A stretch of 64,000 nt of DNA from Psychrobacter sp. PG1 (GCF_014897815.1 NZ_JABUZG010000038.1:62001-126000); one strand, 5' to 3'. Shown: positions 1-9,134, counted from the first letter of the stretch. The notes: generated by a model from the letters alone, not told the origin. Numbers and translations: made by a program.

Positions 1-892
1 CCCCGCCTGCGGTAAGGCCAATAGGAACCTCAAAAGGATAAATGACGAGCCGCCCAAAAATATCACAAATCAGCAGCAAACAAGCACCGCCTAAGGCGAC
101 TACTGGCAGTGTCCGCGACAGGTTTTCCCCGTACTTTAGAGCGACTAGATTTGGAATAACCAGCCCCACAAAAGGTATGGCGCCGATGGTGATGACTGAA
201 GCGGCCACCGTTACTGAGACTAGCATAAGCCCTAAGGCAGCTGTCGCCGCATAGCCGAGTCCTAGACTGGCGGCCATGTCCTCGCCCATACCCAGTACCG
301 TAAAGCGATGGGCATAAATATAGGCTAATACAATGATGGGCAAAATAATATAAATCAGCTCGTAATGACCTTGTACAACCCTTGAAAAATCTCCCAATAA
401 CCACCCTTGCATACTTTGTAAAATATTATGGCGATACGCATAAAACTCCGCAATTGAGCTCAGCACACTGCCATACATCAACCCAAGGACAGGAATAAGA
501 ACAGCGCTCTTAAACTTAATACGGCTAATAATGAGAATAAAAAGTAAGCTTGAGGCAAAGCAAAAAACCAGCGCAAAGATCATTTTACTACTCGTACTGG
601 CATTAGGAAGCATGGTGAGCGAGACCAAAATGCCAAGTTTGGCAGCATCCAAACCCCCTGAAGTTGCGGGCTCAACAAACTTGTTACGGACGATGTGCTG
701 TAAAATCACGCCGCTAACAGACAAACCCACTCCTGTCAGTACCAGCGCAATCAGCCGTGGTATACGGCTCGCCGTTAGGGTCAACCATGCATCGTTGGAG
801 AAATTAAAGAGGGCGATAAGTGAGGTCTGTTTTGAGCCCAGCATAAGAGAAACGGCACAGAGTAAAATGAGTAACAAAGATAGTGAGCGCAT
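1..892 (-). CDS. FecCD-family siderophore ABC transporter permease (3' end beyond window)
   Basis: This is an inner-membrane permease that would move an iron-siderophore complex into the cytoplasm. I translated it by hand from the ATG at 892; the frame stays open to base 1 for about 297 residues, so only the last few tens of residues should be missing. The protein is strongly hydrophobic. It carries family signatures: SRIPRLIALVLTGVGLSVSG near the N-terminus, GMGEDMAASLGL about two-thirds along, and IPFVGLVIPNLVALKYG near the end. The last resembles CeuB/VctD/YclN-type catecholate permeases, but the substrate cannot be told from sequence. The neighbouring AraC regulator, cupin gene and Fur-like sites fit an iron uptake locus. 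A binding protein, second permease and ATPase would be expected to the left of the window. Confidence 0.9.
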   Translation of the reverse strand, partial: MRSLSLLLILLCAVSLMLGSKQTSLIALFNFSNDAWLTLTASRIPRLIALVLTGVGLSVSGVILQHIVRNKFVEPATSGGLDAAKLGILVSLTMLPNASTSSKMIFALVFCFASSLLFILIISRIKFKSAVLIPVLGLMYGSVLSSIAEFYAYRHNILQSMQGWLLGDFSRVVQGHYELIYIILPIIVLAYIYAHRFTVLGMGEDMAASLGLGYAATAALGLMLVSVTVAASVITIGAIPFVGLVIPNLVALKYGENLSRTLPVVALGGACLLLICDIFGRLVIYPFEVPIGLTAGG

Positions 893-1229
893 TATTGAAG
901 TTCTTCTTACTTATTACGAATGACTTTTTACTACGCTGAAACATACCACCAACAGTCTATAAAACTCATTGCTAGGATTTTTCATTAAAGCATAAATGAG
1001 AATCAATCATACTATGCTTGTTTGAATAGGTAAGTTGAATATAAGGTGAAATTGGGAAGTTATACCGTGAATAAGGGAACTTATTCGGAACGACACCTCA
1101 GCATTTACCAAGGTTTAAAGATTGAATTAACTCAGGCGCAACATAGGTTTGGTATAAATAAGTCGTATATCAGCAATGCTTATTTAGCTGATTTTAGAAG
1201 ATTGTGGCAGCTTGACATCTATTGGTTGG
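893..1229. other. Intergenic region with no convincing gene
   Basis: This stretch separates the permease start from the 3' end of the AraC-type gene. It holds the Fur-like site at 992-1010. A 63-codon plus-strand frame opening with GTG near 1046 has no visible ribosome binding site or recognisable product, and I do not count it as a gene. Confidence 0.6.
992..1010. promoter_or_regulatory. Putative Fur box upstream of siderophore permease
   Basis: ATAAATGAGAATCAATCAT matches the 19-bp Fur consensus GATAATGATAATCATTATC at 12 positions, with an unbroken core around AATGAgAATCA. It lies about 100 bp upstream of the permease start on the minus strand, a suitable place for iron repression. The match was made by eye. 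Confidence 0.45.
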
Positions 1230-2186
1230 CTAGATAAGTTGTGTGGGTGTAACGCCATAAAATTTGGCAAAAGCTTTACTGAAATTGCTAGGATCACGAT
1301 AGCCAACATACCATGCAGTCTCTTGGACGCTTTTATATTCATCTAGCAACAAACGCATTGCTTCCTGCATACGCAGTTCACGGATAAAGCTGCCGATTGT
1401 TTTACCCGTTTGTTGTTTGAACTGTTGCTTGAGATAGCATTCGTTTATACCCACTCGTTGAGCCAACAAGGAAATTGTTAATTTATTACTGTACTCTTGG
1501 CGAATAATATCAACGGCCTGATCAATTTGGCTTTTTTGGTTTGCTAATCGGCCTGATATATCTTGAATGCCTAAAATATCTTGGCAAAGCAGCAATGCTT
1601 GACTCTCTAAAGCTAATCGATCACTCAAAGTACAGCAAGGTAAAGAGAGGATATAAGCTGCACGAGCAAGTAGACGCGGCTGGTTGGATAAGCTGACTTG
1701 AACCATTTCAGGATCTTGATTATTAAAAGGTAATAGCCATGTTGGAACAGCGAAGCTTTCTGCCCAGCGCGACAACAATGTTTGACTAAAATCGATTGTT
1801 ACGATATGGCTATTTATAGGAGAATTCTGCAAATATTCAGTATCAACTGTAGAGTTAATATCACCAAAATCTCCTGATCGTCGCCAAATTTGCTGCGAAT
1901 GAATACTTGTATCAGTCCGTAAATTACTAGCATGTAAGGTATAGTTCGCATCTACAATTAAGTGCATCCCTACATCACAAGCAAATGGTGCGGCGGGTTC
2001 CACCAAAGATTGGCTGCTAGCAATGCTGTTTCGACCGAGCACGATACCATTATGCAAGCTCAGTAAGTCACCATAACCAGAGCTGCCATCATAAGTTGGA
2101 CGTTTAATCAAATAGTCAGAATCAGGATGATCGAAAGACCAGTATTCGGTCTGATAGTGATCATAAAATGTGCTTAAGTTCGTCAT
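1230..2186 (-). CDS. AraC-family transcriptional regulator, PchR-like
   Basis: This is a 318-residue DNA-binding regulator. The C-terminal ~100 residues form an AraC double helix-turn-helix: the first helix pair around LTISLLAQRVGINECYLKQQ, then FKQQTGKTIGSFIRELRMQEA, then the conserved VGYRDPSNFSKAFAKFYGVTP. The N-terminal two-thirds is an unassigned sensing domain, as in PchR-type regulators that bind a ferric siderophore. It reads convergently toward nothing but sits beside the siderophore permease and opposite the cupin gene, so control of siderophore uptake is the likeliest role. That role is inferred; the fold assignment is firm. Confidence 0.88.
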   Translation of the reverse strand: MTNLSTFYDHYQTEYWSFDHPDSDYLIKRPTYDGSSGYGDLLSLHNGIVLGRNSIASSQSLVEPAAPFACDVGMHLIVDANYTLHASNLRTDTSIHSQQIWRRSGDFGDINSTVDTEYLQNSPINSHIVTIDFSQTLLSRWAESFAVPTWLLPFNNQDPEMVQVSLSNQPRLLARAAYILSLPCCTLSDRLALESQALLLCQDILGIQDISGRLANQKSQIDQAVDIIRQEYSNKLTISLLAQRVGINECYLKQQFKQQTGKTIGSFIRELRMQEAMRLLLDEYKSVQETAWYVGYRDPSNFSKAFAKFYGVTPTQLI

Positions 2187-2324
2187 ATAAATACAATCGC
2201 GATATTTTAGTTTGAATGATTAAATAACAGAGATTCTATGTTGTATTCAACTAGAAATAGCTTTACCTACATAAATAGCCAGTTATCAAATATTGAAGTA
2301 ATAATAGCATTATTAGTAACAAAC

Positions 2325-2355
2325 AATCATTTTAATACAAATGATTATCAATCAA
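2325..2355. promoter_or_regulatory. Putative Fur/regulator site between araC-type gene and cupin gene
   Basis: An inverted repeat, AATCATT (2325-2331) and AATGATT (2340-2346), overlaps a Fur-like sequence ACAAATGATTATCAATCAA (2337-2355, 11 of 19 consensus positions). It sits in the shared upstream region of two divergent genes, about 40 bp before the cupin start. It could bind Fur, the AraC-type regulator, or both. Confidence 0.4.
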
Positions 2356-2395
2356 AAATAATTAAATGGTATTAACATACCAAAAAGGAGTAATA

Positions 2396-2701
2396 ATGAG
2401 TCTGCATATAGCGAATATTAAAAACGAGCTTGATGATATTAAAGAACTTTGGAAGCCTACTGATATTGCTCAGTTTAATCAATTAACCGTAAAACTGGCT
2501 AAATTGAAAGGTGAATATGAATGGCATAATCACGAATATGAAGATAAGTTATTTCACGTATTGTCAGGACAGCTATTTATTATATTAGAAGACAAAACCG
2601 TAGAGGTGAACGCTGGTGAAGTTGTCGTTATTCCTAAGAACAGTAACCATAAACCTTATGCGCCTACTGAAACGAGTGTAATGTTTTTTGAACCTTTATG
2701 A
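2396..2701 (+). CDS. Small single-domain cupin protein
   Basis: This is a 101-residue cytoplasmic cupin. The first cupin motif is seen in EYEWHNHEYEDKLFHVLSG, with two His and a Glu suited to binding a metal, and the second in GEVVVIPKNSNHKPYAP. I chose the ATG at 2396 because AAAAAGGAG lies 7 bases upstream; a longer frame from 2366 has no such site. The N-terminus (DIKELWKPTDIAQFN) resembles other stand-alone cupins of unknown substrate. Its position opposite a PchR-like regulator and next to Fur-like sites suggests an iron-responsive gene. No enzymatic activity can be assigned. Confidence 0.85.
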   Translation: MSLHIANIKNELDDIKELWKPTDIAQFNQLTVKLAKLKGEYEWHNHEYEDKLFHVLSGQLFIILEDKTVEVNAGEVVVIPKNSNHKPYAPTETSVMFFEPL

Positions 2702-2706
2702 ATATA

Positions 2707-2812
2707 TAGCCGGTACAATATAATTCAGATACAAGGAAGGCGAGCGAAAGTACTACAAATAGTAGACTAAGCGAGCCTGACACCGTATCTGATTTATATA
2801 GGATTTACTATA
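2707..2812. repeat. MITE/REP-like imperfect palindrome (~105 bp)
   Basis: The two ends are imperfect inverted copies. The left end starts ATAG and runs through TATAATTCAGATAC; the right end, read on the minus strand, starts ATAG and runs through TATAAATCAGATAC. Inside are further partly complementary blocks (GGCGAGCG and AGCGAGCC) around TACTACAAATAGTAG. It lies just after the cupin stop, has no coding capacity and looks like a non-autonomous dispersed element. No second copy was seen in this window. Confidence 0.55.
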
Positions 2813-3243
2813 GAATTAAATCTATAACAATGTTTCTATTACAGCTATTTGATTGAAATGCATTTGAGCACTCAGTATTAATAATTTGTAAAGCCGTTAA
2901 AAATACCGCCGCCTTTGTAAATTAAATATCGAAAATGCAACATGCATAACAAACTTATCAACCATTTATTGAATACGCACTTTGCTTTTTAAAGAGTGGT
3001 TAGCCAATCACTCTTGCAGATTTTTCTCCTAATGAAGGTGTGAATATTAGCATTCTCATTACTCGCGTTTATATTATTTCAATATCAGGATATAACGAGG
3101 CTAAGTTAACCAAATCCCTCCAATGAGTAGGAGCTTCTCTGCCTGCTTATAAAGCTATCTGGAGATATGCATATGTCAAATAGATGGTTTTAAATAAGTC
3201 GTCATCTGCGTTTCAATTCTATTGTATTAGCATATAAACTTGA
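2813..3243. other. Intergenic region without a visible gene
   Basis: This A/T-rich DNA lies between the palindromic element and the 3' end of the next minus-strand gene. The only clear structure is a 10-bp hairpin at 2992-3015 (AAGAGTGGTT, loop AGCC, AATCACTCTT, one G-T pair), followed by TTTTT at 3021. It could terminate plus-strand transcription from the cupin gene. Confidence 0.5.
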
Positions 3244-3759
3244 TTATTTTTCCTCACGGTATAAGATGTTTTTTGCTTCTATTCTAAAATCTTCATGACT
3301 AATGGCAGGTTCAATGCTAGCTGTACTTAGGTTTATATGTGAGACAGACGCTTCTGGCTCACGATATAAGATATTCTGTGCTTCCTGTCTAAAATCACCA
3401 TAACTAATAGCAGTCTCGGCTTGAGCATACTTAGCTTCAACATTAGCCTTAATATGATTGTTTTTAACTTCTACTAGCGGTGAGCTATCTGCTACCGTCT
3501 TGTTGATTTGATGAGTAGCTACCGTAACAGGTAGATGAACACTTACCATGGATGTTTGAGGAATTGTTGAAAAAAAACGAGCAGACACAAATATAGTCGT
3601 TAATAACAAGACACCCACTATGGCAAACCATTTTACATGACTCAGCAAACTGCCTTTTGCTAGCTTTGCTGTGTCGGTTGCTAATAGTGGCTCGTTATTA
3701 GAATTACTGGATAAGCCAACACTTTTATTGATATCACTTTTATTGTCTGAGATAGTCAT
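3244..3759 (-). CDS. Unrecognised single-pass membrane protein with two DFRxE/LYRE motifs
   Basis: I do not recognise this family. The 171-residue protein has a polar N-terminal segment (1-42), one strong membrane helix (about 43-62, VKWFAIVGVLLLTTIFVSA) and a periplasmic-type tail. The tail carries two copies of a 17-residue motif: ISYGDFRQEAQNILYRE (118-134) and ISHEDFRIEAKNILYRE (153-169), the second almost at the C-terminus. The next gene upstream on the same strand (4070-5026) ends in the same motif, so the two are likely related or work together. Function is unknown; a peptidoglycan- or partner-binding peptide is one possibility. Confidence 0.7.
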   Translation of the reverse strand: MTISDNKSDINKSVGLSSNSNNEPLLATDTAKLAKGSLLSHVKWFAIVGVLLLTTIFVSARFFSTIPQTSMVSVHLPVTVATHQINKTVADSSPLVEVKNNHIKANVEAKYAQAETAISYGDFRQEAQNILYREPEASVSHINLSTASIEPAISHEDFRIEAKNILYREEK

Positions 3760-4069
3760 AATTCAATACCGAGTCAATCCATGTTATGAACGGCCTATCA
3801 CCGTATCCTTGATCTCAGGATACGGGCTCTCGGGTATGTTGCAATGATTTTTGGTATGAGCGATAGAATTGACTGATAAGCGGCTTGAAAGTACTATTAT
3901 TGTATGGCTAGTTGCTGATGAGCAATTTGAAAAATGGTAATAAAAATGAGATGAATTGCAGTCTAATAAGCAAAATAGCACAGGTTATCTCGAGGTATTA
4001 AGCAGATATTTAACGCTGCTTGGCATAACTCAGTCCATTTGAATTGAGAATATGCCTTAGATTGAGTGA
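3760..4069. other. Spacer between two motif-sharing membrane protein genes, with hairpin
   Basis: No gene is supported here; a 65-codon minus-strand frame lacks a start context or recognisable sequence. A perfect 8-bp stem, CCGTATCC (3801-3808) and GGATACGG (3818-3825) with a 9-base loop, lies just upstream of the 3244-3759 gene. It may be a processing or regulatory hairpin; there is no T-run for a classical terminator. Confidence 0.5.
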
Positions 4070-5026
4070 TTAATCATTGGTCTCGCGATACAAGGTACTT
4101 TGGGATTCTTCTCTAAAGTCATCATAAGTGATGGCTGCCTCAGCTGCTGGCATGGTCGATGGGGCTTCAGTAGTCTCTACCCCATTAGGATTGGTGTCTG
4201 GATTCTCAGTGGGGGGTTCCTCTGGTTGCGATATCACTGTCGATTTGTCTATCGCGCCTGTATCAGCAGAAGGTTGGTTGTCATCGGTTACTACTGCTTT
4301 GCCAGTGCTAACAGCTGGTGCTGCATCTGTCGTTGTTGTTTTCGTCTCTGCACTATCAGGTGCAATCGTTTTCGTTGAGGTCGATAGAACGCCGGTGAAA
4401 ATTAGTGTTGCTACAATAGTAGCAATCAATAATGAGCCAAAGATCATGCCAATAATAAGTGGTTTTTTGCTACTTACTTGCTTTTCCTTTGATTTTGCTA
4501 ATTGTTTAGCAATAGCATTGTCATTTACAGCGTCGTTATTATTAGATAGTTGTTCGTTTCTAACTTTTTCAGCTGCTAATCTTTCTGAATCTTGACGTTT
4601 TAAATCATCAGCATTCGCGCTGTCAGCGATATATAAAGAAGATTTATCGTTATTTGCATCAGAGTCTAAAGAGTTGTCAGTATTAGCTATCGGTGCATGA
4701 TTTGTTGAAAAACCCTCGTCTTTATCGTCATCAGAAAAATCTACATTAATACCTGTGCTCACGCTTTCTTGCTCTAAATTAGCAAATAATTCTAGCTCTG
4801 TGGCGCTTAATGGCTCGTATGATGAAAGATGGTTGGTATTTTTTAGTGGTTTTAATGCATTTTCTTTGAAAGCAGGGTTATCCTCATTACTATCAACATT
4901 TTCGACACGCGTGATGAAACGCTCGTAGATATTATCTTTACGCATACGCTTACGTGGCTTAGTATTAGCAATTTTGGCTAAATTTGCCTCTAACTGCGCA
5001 TTAGGGCTATTTTTTTTGTCGCTCAT
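4070..5026 (-). CDS. Unrecognised membrane protein with C-terminal DFRxE/LYRE motif
   Basis: This 318-residue protein is of unknown family. Residues 1-188 are hydrophilic and rich in Asp, Asn and Ser, with a basic patch (KPRKRMRK, about 23-30). One membrane helix follows (about 189-214, PLIIGMIFGSLLIATIVATL), then a low-complexity Thr/Pro/Ala-rich tail. The last 20 residues contain AITYDDFREESQSTLYRE, matching both motif copies in the downstream gene. The order cytoplasmic domain, single helix, disordered periplasmic linker and terminal motif suggests a tethered binding peptide. The gene is divergent from a LysR regulator 240 bp away. Confidence 0.7.
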   Translation of the reverse strand: MSDKKNSPNAQLEANLAKIANTKPRKRMRKDNIYERFITRVENVDSNEDNPAFKENALKPLKNTNHLSSYEPLSATELELFANLEQESVSTGINVDFSDDDKDEGFSTNHAPIANTDNSLDSDANNDKSSLYIADSANADDLKRQDSERLAAEKVRNEQLSNNNDAVNDNAIAKQLAKSKEKQVSSKKPLIIGMIFGSLLIATIVATLIFTGVLSTSTKTIAPDSAETKTTTTDAAPAVSTGKAVVTDDNQPSADTGAIDKSTVISQPEEPPTENPDTNPNGVETTEAPSTMPAAEAAITYDDFREESQSTLYRETND

Positions 5027-5265
5027 GAAGTAATACCAAACCAGTTTTTACCGCGAAAAAGTAGATAACAGCTAGAATTAAGAATAAAGTTTTTATTGTT
5101 TGCTAAAGTGTAACACTAACGTTAACAAACAATATAGTAGCTCGCCTCGTTCGCTTCAAGCATAATTTGTCGCTTACTGCTCTTATTCGGATAAAATAAT
5201 CAAAATAGCCAAGAGAAGATAAGCCACAAGCAACGGTGACATCATAAACAAGTGAGCATAAAGAT

Positions 5266-6279
5266 ATGGATTTAAAACAGCTCAACGCTTTTATTGCTAT
5301 CGCAGATTCACGGAGCTTTAGTGCCGCAGCGACTAAAACTGGATTGTCACAACCAAGCTTGAGTCGCCTGCTTAAACAGCTTGAAACGGATATGGGTGTA
5401 GAATTGGTCGATCGCTACCATAGACCGCTACATCTGACTGAAGCTGGTATATTCTTTTATGACAAAATCAGCGCCATATTGACAGAAATTGATACCGTCA
5501 CCAGCATGACGCAGCGGCTATCGACGCCCAGGAGCATGCTAAATATTGGCTTTGTCCCATCCGTGCTTTATGGATTGCTTCCTGAAATCATTGCCATGCT
5601 AAAGCAATCCAGCCCCGATATCGACGTCAATCTCAAAGACATCAGCTCATATCAACAAATAGAGGCGCTCAAATCTGGTGAGATAGACATCGGTTTTGGG
5701 CGTTTCCCGCATCAAGATCCATGGATTCAGCAAATACTACTGCGTCATGAACGTTATGTCGTCGCCTTACCAAAAGCCCATCCTTTGGCGCATATAAAGG
5801 AGCAGCGATTGATAGACTTAGCAAACAATCGACTGATTCTCTACCATCAAACCCATTTACCGATAGCGACGAGCGTAAGGTCAACCAGCGTAAAGGTGGA
5901 TAATAATACAAAATCCAGACGCACAAGCGCTGAGCAATCCACACTTAGCGCGCCTATTACTGAACCTTTACTACACTTATTCGCACAATACGGTATTTCG
6001 CCTTTTATGACTACGACGGTGAGTGACTTGCAAGTAGCGCTAGGCTTGGTGGCGGCTGGTGAAGGCATTACGCTTGTGCCTGCTAGCCTAAAGACTGTGC
6101 GTACCGACCAAATCAGTTATCAACGTTTAGTACACGAAAACGTCACCTCCCCTATTTATCTGCATACACTCAAAGATTTCGTTCATCCCAGCATTTCTGA
6201 TTTGCTGAGCGCCATCTATCAGGTATATGAGCAGCGCGGCATCACTTATCGGCAGCAAAAATTTGTGTCACAGCCTTAA
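5266..6279 (+). CDS. LysR-family transcriptional regulator
   Basis: This is a 337-residue LysR regulator. The winged helix-turn-helix occupies residues 1-60 (MDLKQLNAFIAIADSRSFSA, then ATKTGLSQPSLSRLLKQLE). The substrate-binding domain follows from about residue 90 (LNIGFVPSVLYGLLPEIIA). The protein carries a polar insert around residues 200-225 (SVKVDNNTKSRRTSAEQSTL) that is longer than usual. The gene is 287 bp upstream of a Nramp-like carrier in the same direction and divergent from a membrane protein gene, either of which could be its target. Its ligand is unknown. Confidence 0.9.
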   Translation: MDLKQLNAFIAIADSRSFSAAATKTGLSQPSLSRLLKQLETDMGVELVDRYHRPLHLTEAGIFFYDKISAILTEIDTVTSMTQRLSTPRSMLNIGFVPSVLYGLLPEIIAMLKQSSPDIDVNLKDISSYQQIEALKSGEIDIGFGRFPHQDPWIQQILLRHERYVVALPKAHPLAHIKEQRLIDLANNRLILYHQTHLPIATSVRSTSVKVDNNTKSRRTSAEQSTLSAPITEPLLHLFAQYGISPFMTTTVSDLQVALGLVAAGEGITLVPASLKTVRTDQISYQRLVHENVTSPIYLHTLKDFVHPSISDLLSAIYQVYEQRGITYRQQKFVSQP

Positions 6280-6565
6280 ATTATCAGATATTGAATGGAT
6301 ATTGTGTTATAAAGAACCGCTAAAAAATAATCAGCCTTAATGCTTGATATTAGCAACTGATTATGCTAACTAAAAAGAATGGCAATGCAAACAAATAGTA
6401 ATAACAACTAGAATAATCATTCTCCTGACTGGCTTCGGCGTGCTAAAGTCGATACAAGATGAATCGTTTTATATTTAAGCAGTTTATAAAGCGCTTCTCT
6501 CATGATCATTGGCAAGCTGACACAGGTAAGTGATAATTTGCCGTTTTAACCATTTAGAGGTATTC

Positions 6566-7864
6566 ATGACCACACAACCACTCAATAACCCACGCACCAA
6601 CCCAAATGCAACTGACGATACCGCGACCTCGCCGCAAGAAGGCTTTAGCTGGCGCATCTTTGGTCCCGGTATTTTGATGGCAACCGCTGCTATCGGTGGC
6701 TCACATTTGATTTCATCGACGCAGGCTGGCGCTATCTATGGCTGGCAACTGGCCATTATGATTATTTTAGCCAACGTTTTTAAGTATCCATTTTTTCGTT
6801 TTGCAACCGACTACGTCTATGACACTGGCGAGAGTTTGATTGCAGGCTATGCCAAACGCTCAAAGGTATATCTGTGGGTATATTTTATACTCTCTATCCT
6901 ATCGGCTGTCATTAGTACGGGCGCGGTCTCATTAATAGCAGCGGTTATCTTAGGTTTTATGCTACCAGCCTCCCTTGGTCTGTCGACGATGGCGCTGTCA
7001 TTGATTATCGTGGCGGTTTCTTGGTTCTTTTTAATTGCAGGTCACTATAAGCTGCTTGATGGTGTGACCAAATGGATTATGATTGCGCTGACCACAGCAA
7101 CGGTCGCAGCGGTCGTTATTGCCGCTGGCAAGCCGACAGTCATGGCTGCTGACTTTGTCGCCGCCTCTCCTTGGAATTTAGCAACTTTAGGTTTCATCGT
7201 GGCACTCATGGGCTGGATGCCAGCACCGCTTGAGTTTGCTGCCATTACCTCGATGTGGACATCCGCCAAAGTCAAAGCTGATCACACCACCCATCGCCAA
7301 GGTTTGCTTGATTTTAACGTCGGTTACGCCGTCTCAGCGATTTTGGCATTGTTCTTCTTATCGTTAGGTGTGTTTGTACAGTATGGCTCAGGACAAGAAA
7401 TTGAGCTGGTTGGTGGCGCTTATATCAATCAGTTGATCAACATGTATACCGCAACCATCGGTGAATGGTCACGTCTATTGGTCGCTTTCGTCGCCTTTAT
7501 GTGTATGTTTGGCACGACGATTACCTGTGCAGACGGTTATGGCCGTGCCAACGCTGAGTGCTGGCGTCTAATAAAAGGTGAAAGCGAAATCAACAAAAGG
7601 CAAATCGCTTTTTGGACGACCTATGCTATCGGTGGTGGATTGATGATTATCACTTTCTTTACTGGACAATTAGGTACTATGCTTAAGTTTGCCATGATAT
7701 CGGCGTTTGTCTCAGCGCCTATCTTTGGCTGGTTAAATTACTCACTGGTTAAAAACCATAAAAAACTGTCTTTTGGCATGAATGCACTCTCTATCGCGGG
7801 ACTCATCTTCTTAACGGGTTTTGCGCTGTTATTTTTAGCCAATCTTGCTGGACTATTTGGATAG
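6566..7864 (+). CDS. Nramp-like (SLC11-related) membrane transporter
   Basis: This polytopic protein of about 432 residues resembles Nramp-type carriers. GPGILMATAAIGGSHLISST corresponds to the first membrane helix and GWMPAPLEFAAITSMW to the sixth. Canonical Nramp proteins use DPGN in helix 1 and MPH in helix 6 to hold the metal; here these read GGSH and MPA, so classic Mn/Fe transport is doubtful. I chose the ATG at 6566 because AGAGG lies five bases before it; a GTG at 6530 is a weaker option. A strong terminator follows. The LysR gene upstream may regulate it. Its substrate is unknown, though its place before prpB allows an organic-acid-linked role. Confidence 0.8.
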   Translation: MTTQPLNNPRTNPNATDDTATSPQEGFSWRIFGPGILMATAAIGGSHLISSTQAGAIYGWQLAIMIILANVFKYPFFRFATDYVYDTGESLIAGYAKRSKVYLWVYFILSILSAVISTGAVSLIAAVILGFMLPASLGLSTMALSLIIVAVSWFFLIAGHYKLLDGVTKWIMIALTTATVAAVVIAAGKPTVMAADFVAASPWNLATLGFIVALMGWMPAPLEFAAITSMWTSAKVKADHTTHRQGLLDFNVGYAVSAILALFFLSLGVFVQYGSGQEIELVGGAYINQLINMYTATIGEWSRLLVAFVAFMCMFGTTITCADGYGRANAECWRLIKGESEINKRQIAFWTTYAIGGGLMIITFFTGQLGTMLKFAMISAFVSAPIFGWLNYSLVKNHKKLSFGMNALSIAGLIFLTGFALLFLANLAGLFG

Positions 7865-7896
7865 GTATCGGTTTTAAAAATATCTATTTATATCAT

Positions 7897-7931
7897 AAAA
7901 GCCCTTTTAGCTTAGCTATTAGGGCTTTTTA
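7897..7931 (+). terminator. Rho-independent terminator after Nramp-like gene
   Basis: AAAAGCCC (7897-7904) pairs with GGGCTTTTT (7922-7930), and a T-run closes the right arm. It isolates the carrier gene from prpB. Confidence 0.8.
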
Positions 7932-8218
7932 GTAAGCTAAAATCATGAATCGATAAAAATAAGCGCAACCGCTATTGTAAGTAAATGTAAATAATGGGCT
8001 ATACGTGTCGTTGCAAATTGAGCAATATGAATAATAGTTTGAGCAAACCATTAATTTATAGATAATGCTATTTATATAGTGAATAATATTAATTTCAATA
8101 AACTAGTTGTTTAAATTATCTAATTTATTGCACTCAAACAATGCTTTTCACTCACTGATTATTGAGTATAATCAGCTACAACAATTAGAATATTTTCCCT
8201 CCATGTAAGGACAATCAT
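7932..8218. promoter_or_regulatory. prpB upstream region with promoter-like sequence
   Basis: This A/T-rich DNA holds no gene. A TATAAT box at 8167-8172, preceded by TGAG, with a weak -35 candidate (TTTTCA, 8145-8150, 16-bp spacer), is the best promoter candidate for prpB. AAGGAC lies before the prpB start. No operator was recognised. Confidence 0.4.
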
Positions 8219-9109
8219 ATGACTTCATCTTCAGCAGGAGCGCGCTTTCGCAGTGCCCTCACTCAAAAAAATGATAATAACCAGCCACTACAGATTGCAG
8301 GTGCTATCAATGCCTATACTGCAATGATGGCAACCCAAGTCGGTCACCAAGCGTTATATCTCTCTGGTGCTGGCGTGGCAAACGCCTCATTTGGTCTTCC
8401 TGATTTGGGTATGACTAGCCTTGATAATGTGCTAGAAGATGCACGACGTATCACTGACGCAGTTGACACGCCGTTATTAGTAGATATCGACACTGGTTTT
8501 GGCGGTGCATTCAACATTGCACAAACCATCAGAAAAATGGAAAAAGCAGGTGTAGCAGCCGTACATATCGAAGATCAAGTCGCTCAAAAGCGCTGTGGTC
8601 ATCGCCCAAATAAAGAAATCGTCAGTATTTCAGAAATGGTTGATCGCTTAAAAGCGGCATTGGATGCCAAAACTGACCCTGATTTTGTGGTCATGGCACG
8701 TACGGATGCGTTATCGGTAGAAGGTCTTGATGCTGCTGTCGAGCGCGCTGTTGCCTTCCAAGAAGCAGGCGCAGACATGATTTTTGCTGAAGCCTTAACC
8801 GATATCGAAATGTATCGTAAGTTCACTGACGTATTGGATATCCCAGTACTCGCCAACATGACAGAGTTTGGTCAGACCGACCTTTACACCACTGATCAAC
8901 TATATAGCGTGGGTGTCGAGATGGTGTTGTACCCACTATCAGCATTCCGTGCGATGAACAAAGCGGCATTAAACGTTTATCAGCATCTATTGACTGATGG
9001 CACCCAAGAAAAAGTTGTTGATACCATGCAAACCCGCATGGAGCTGTATGATTTCTTAAATTATCATGAGTTTGAGCAGACGCTAGACAAGCTATTTGCT
9101 AATAAGTAG
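8219..9109 (+). CDS. prpB: 2-methylisocitrate lyase
   Basis: PrpB cleaves 2-methylisocitrate to pyruvate and succinate, the last step of the methylcitrate cycle, in the cytoplasm. The 296-residue length is typical. The catalytic loop [12 protein letters not shown] is intact with its Cys, and the metal and substrate residues are seen in [20 protein letters not shown] and [20 protein letters not shown] and [10 protein letters not shown] are further family signatures. An AAGGAC ribosome site precedes the ATG. A hairpin terminator follows the gene, so it may be transcribed partly on its own although prpC, acnD and prpF lie downstream in the same direction. Confidence 0.97.
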   Translation: MTSSSAGARFRSALTQKNDNNQPLQIAGAINAYTAMMATQVGHQALYLSGAGVANASFGLPDLGMTSLDNVLEDARRITDAVDTPLLVDIDTGFGGAFNIAQTIRKMEKAGVAAVHIEDQVAQKRCGHRPNKEIVSISEMVDRLKAALDAKTDPDFVVMARTDALSVEGLDAAVERAVAFQEAGADMIFAEALTDIEMYRKFTDVLDIPVLANMTEFGQTDLYTTDQLYSVGVEMVLYPLSAFRAMNKAALNVYQHLLTDGTQEKVVDTMQTRMELYDFLNYHEFEQTLDKLFANK

Positions 9110-9134
9110 TTAAGCATTCGTCATTGGCAACACT

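Noticed and set aside
1046-1237. 63-codon plus-strand frame between the permease and AraC-type gene
   Set aside because: GTG start without a ribosome site, no recognisable sequence and an overlap with the 3' end of the AraC-type gene.
2707-2812. CRISPR-like or attC-like repeat
   Set aside because: It is a single palindromic element, without regular direct repeats and spacers or integron core sites.
3784-3981. 65-codon minus-strand frame between the two motif-bearing genes
   Set aside because: Cysteine- and serine-rich random-looking sequence, no start signal; treated as non-coding.
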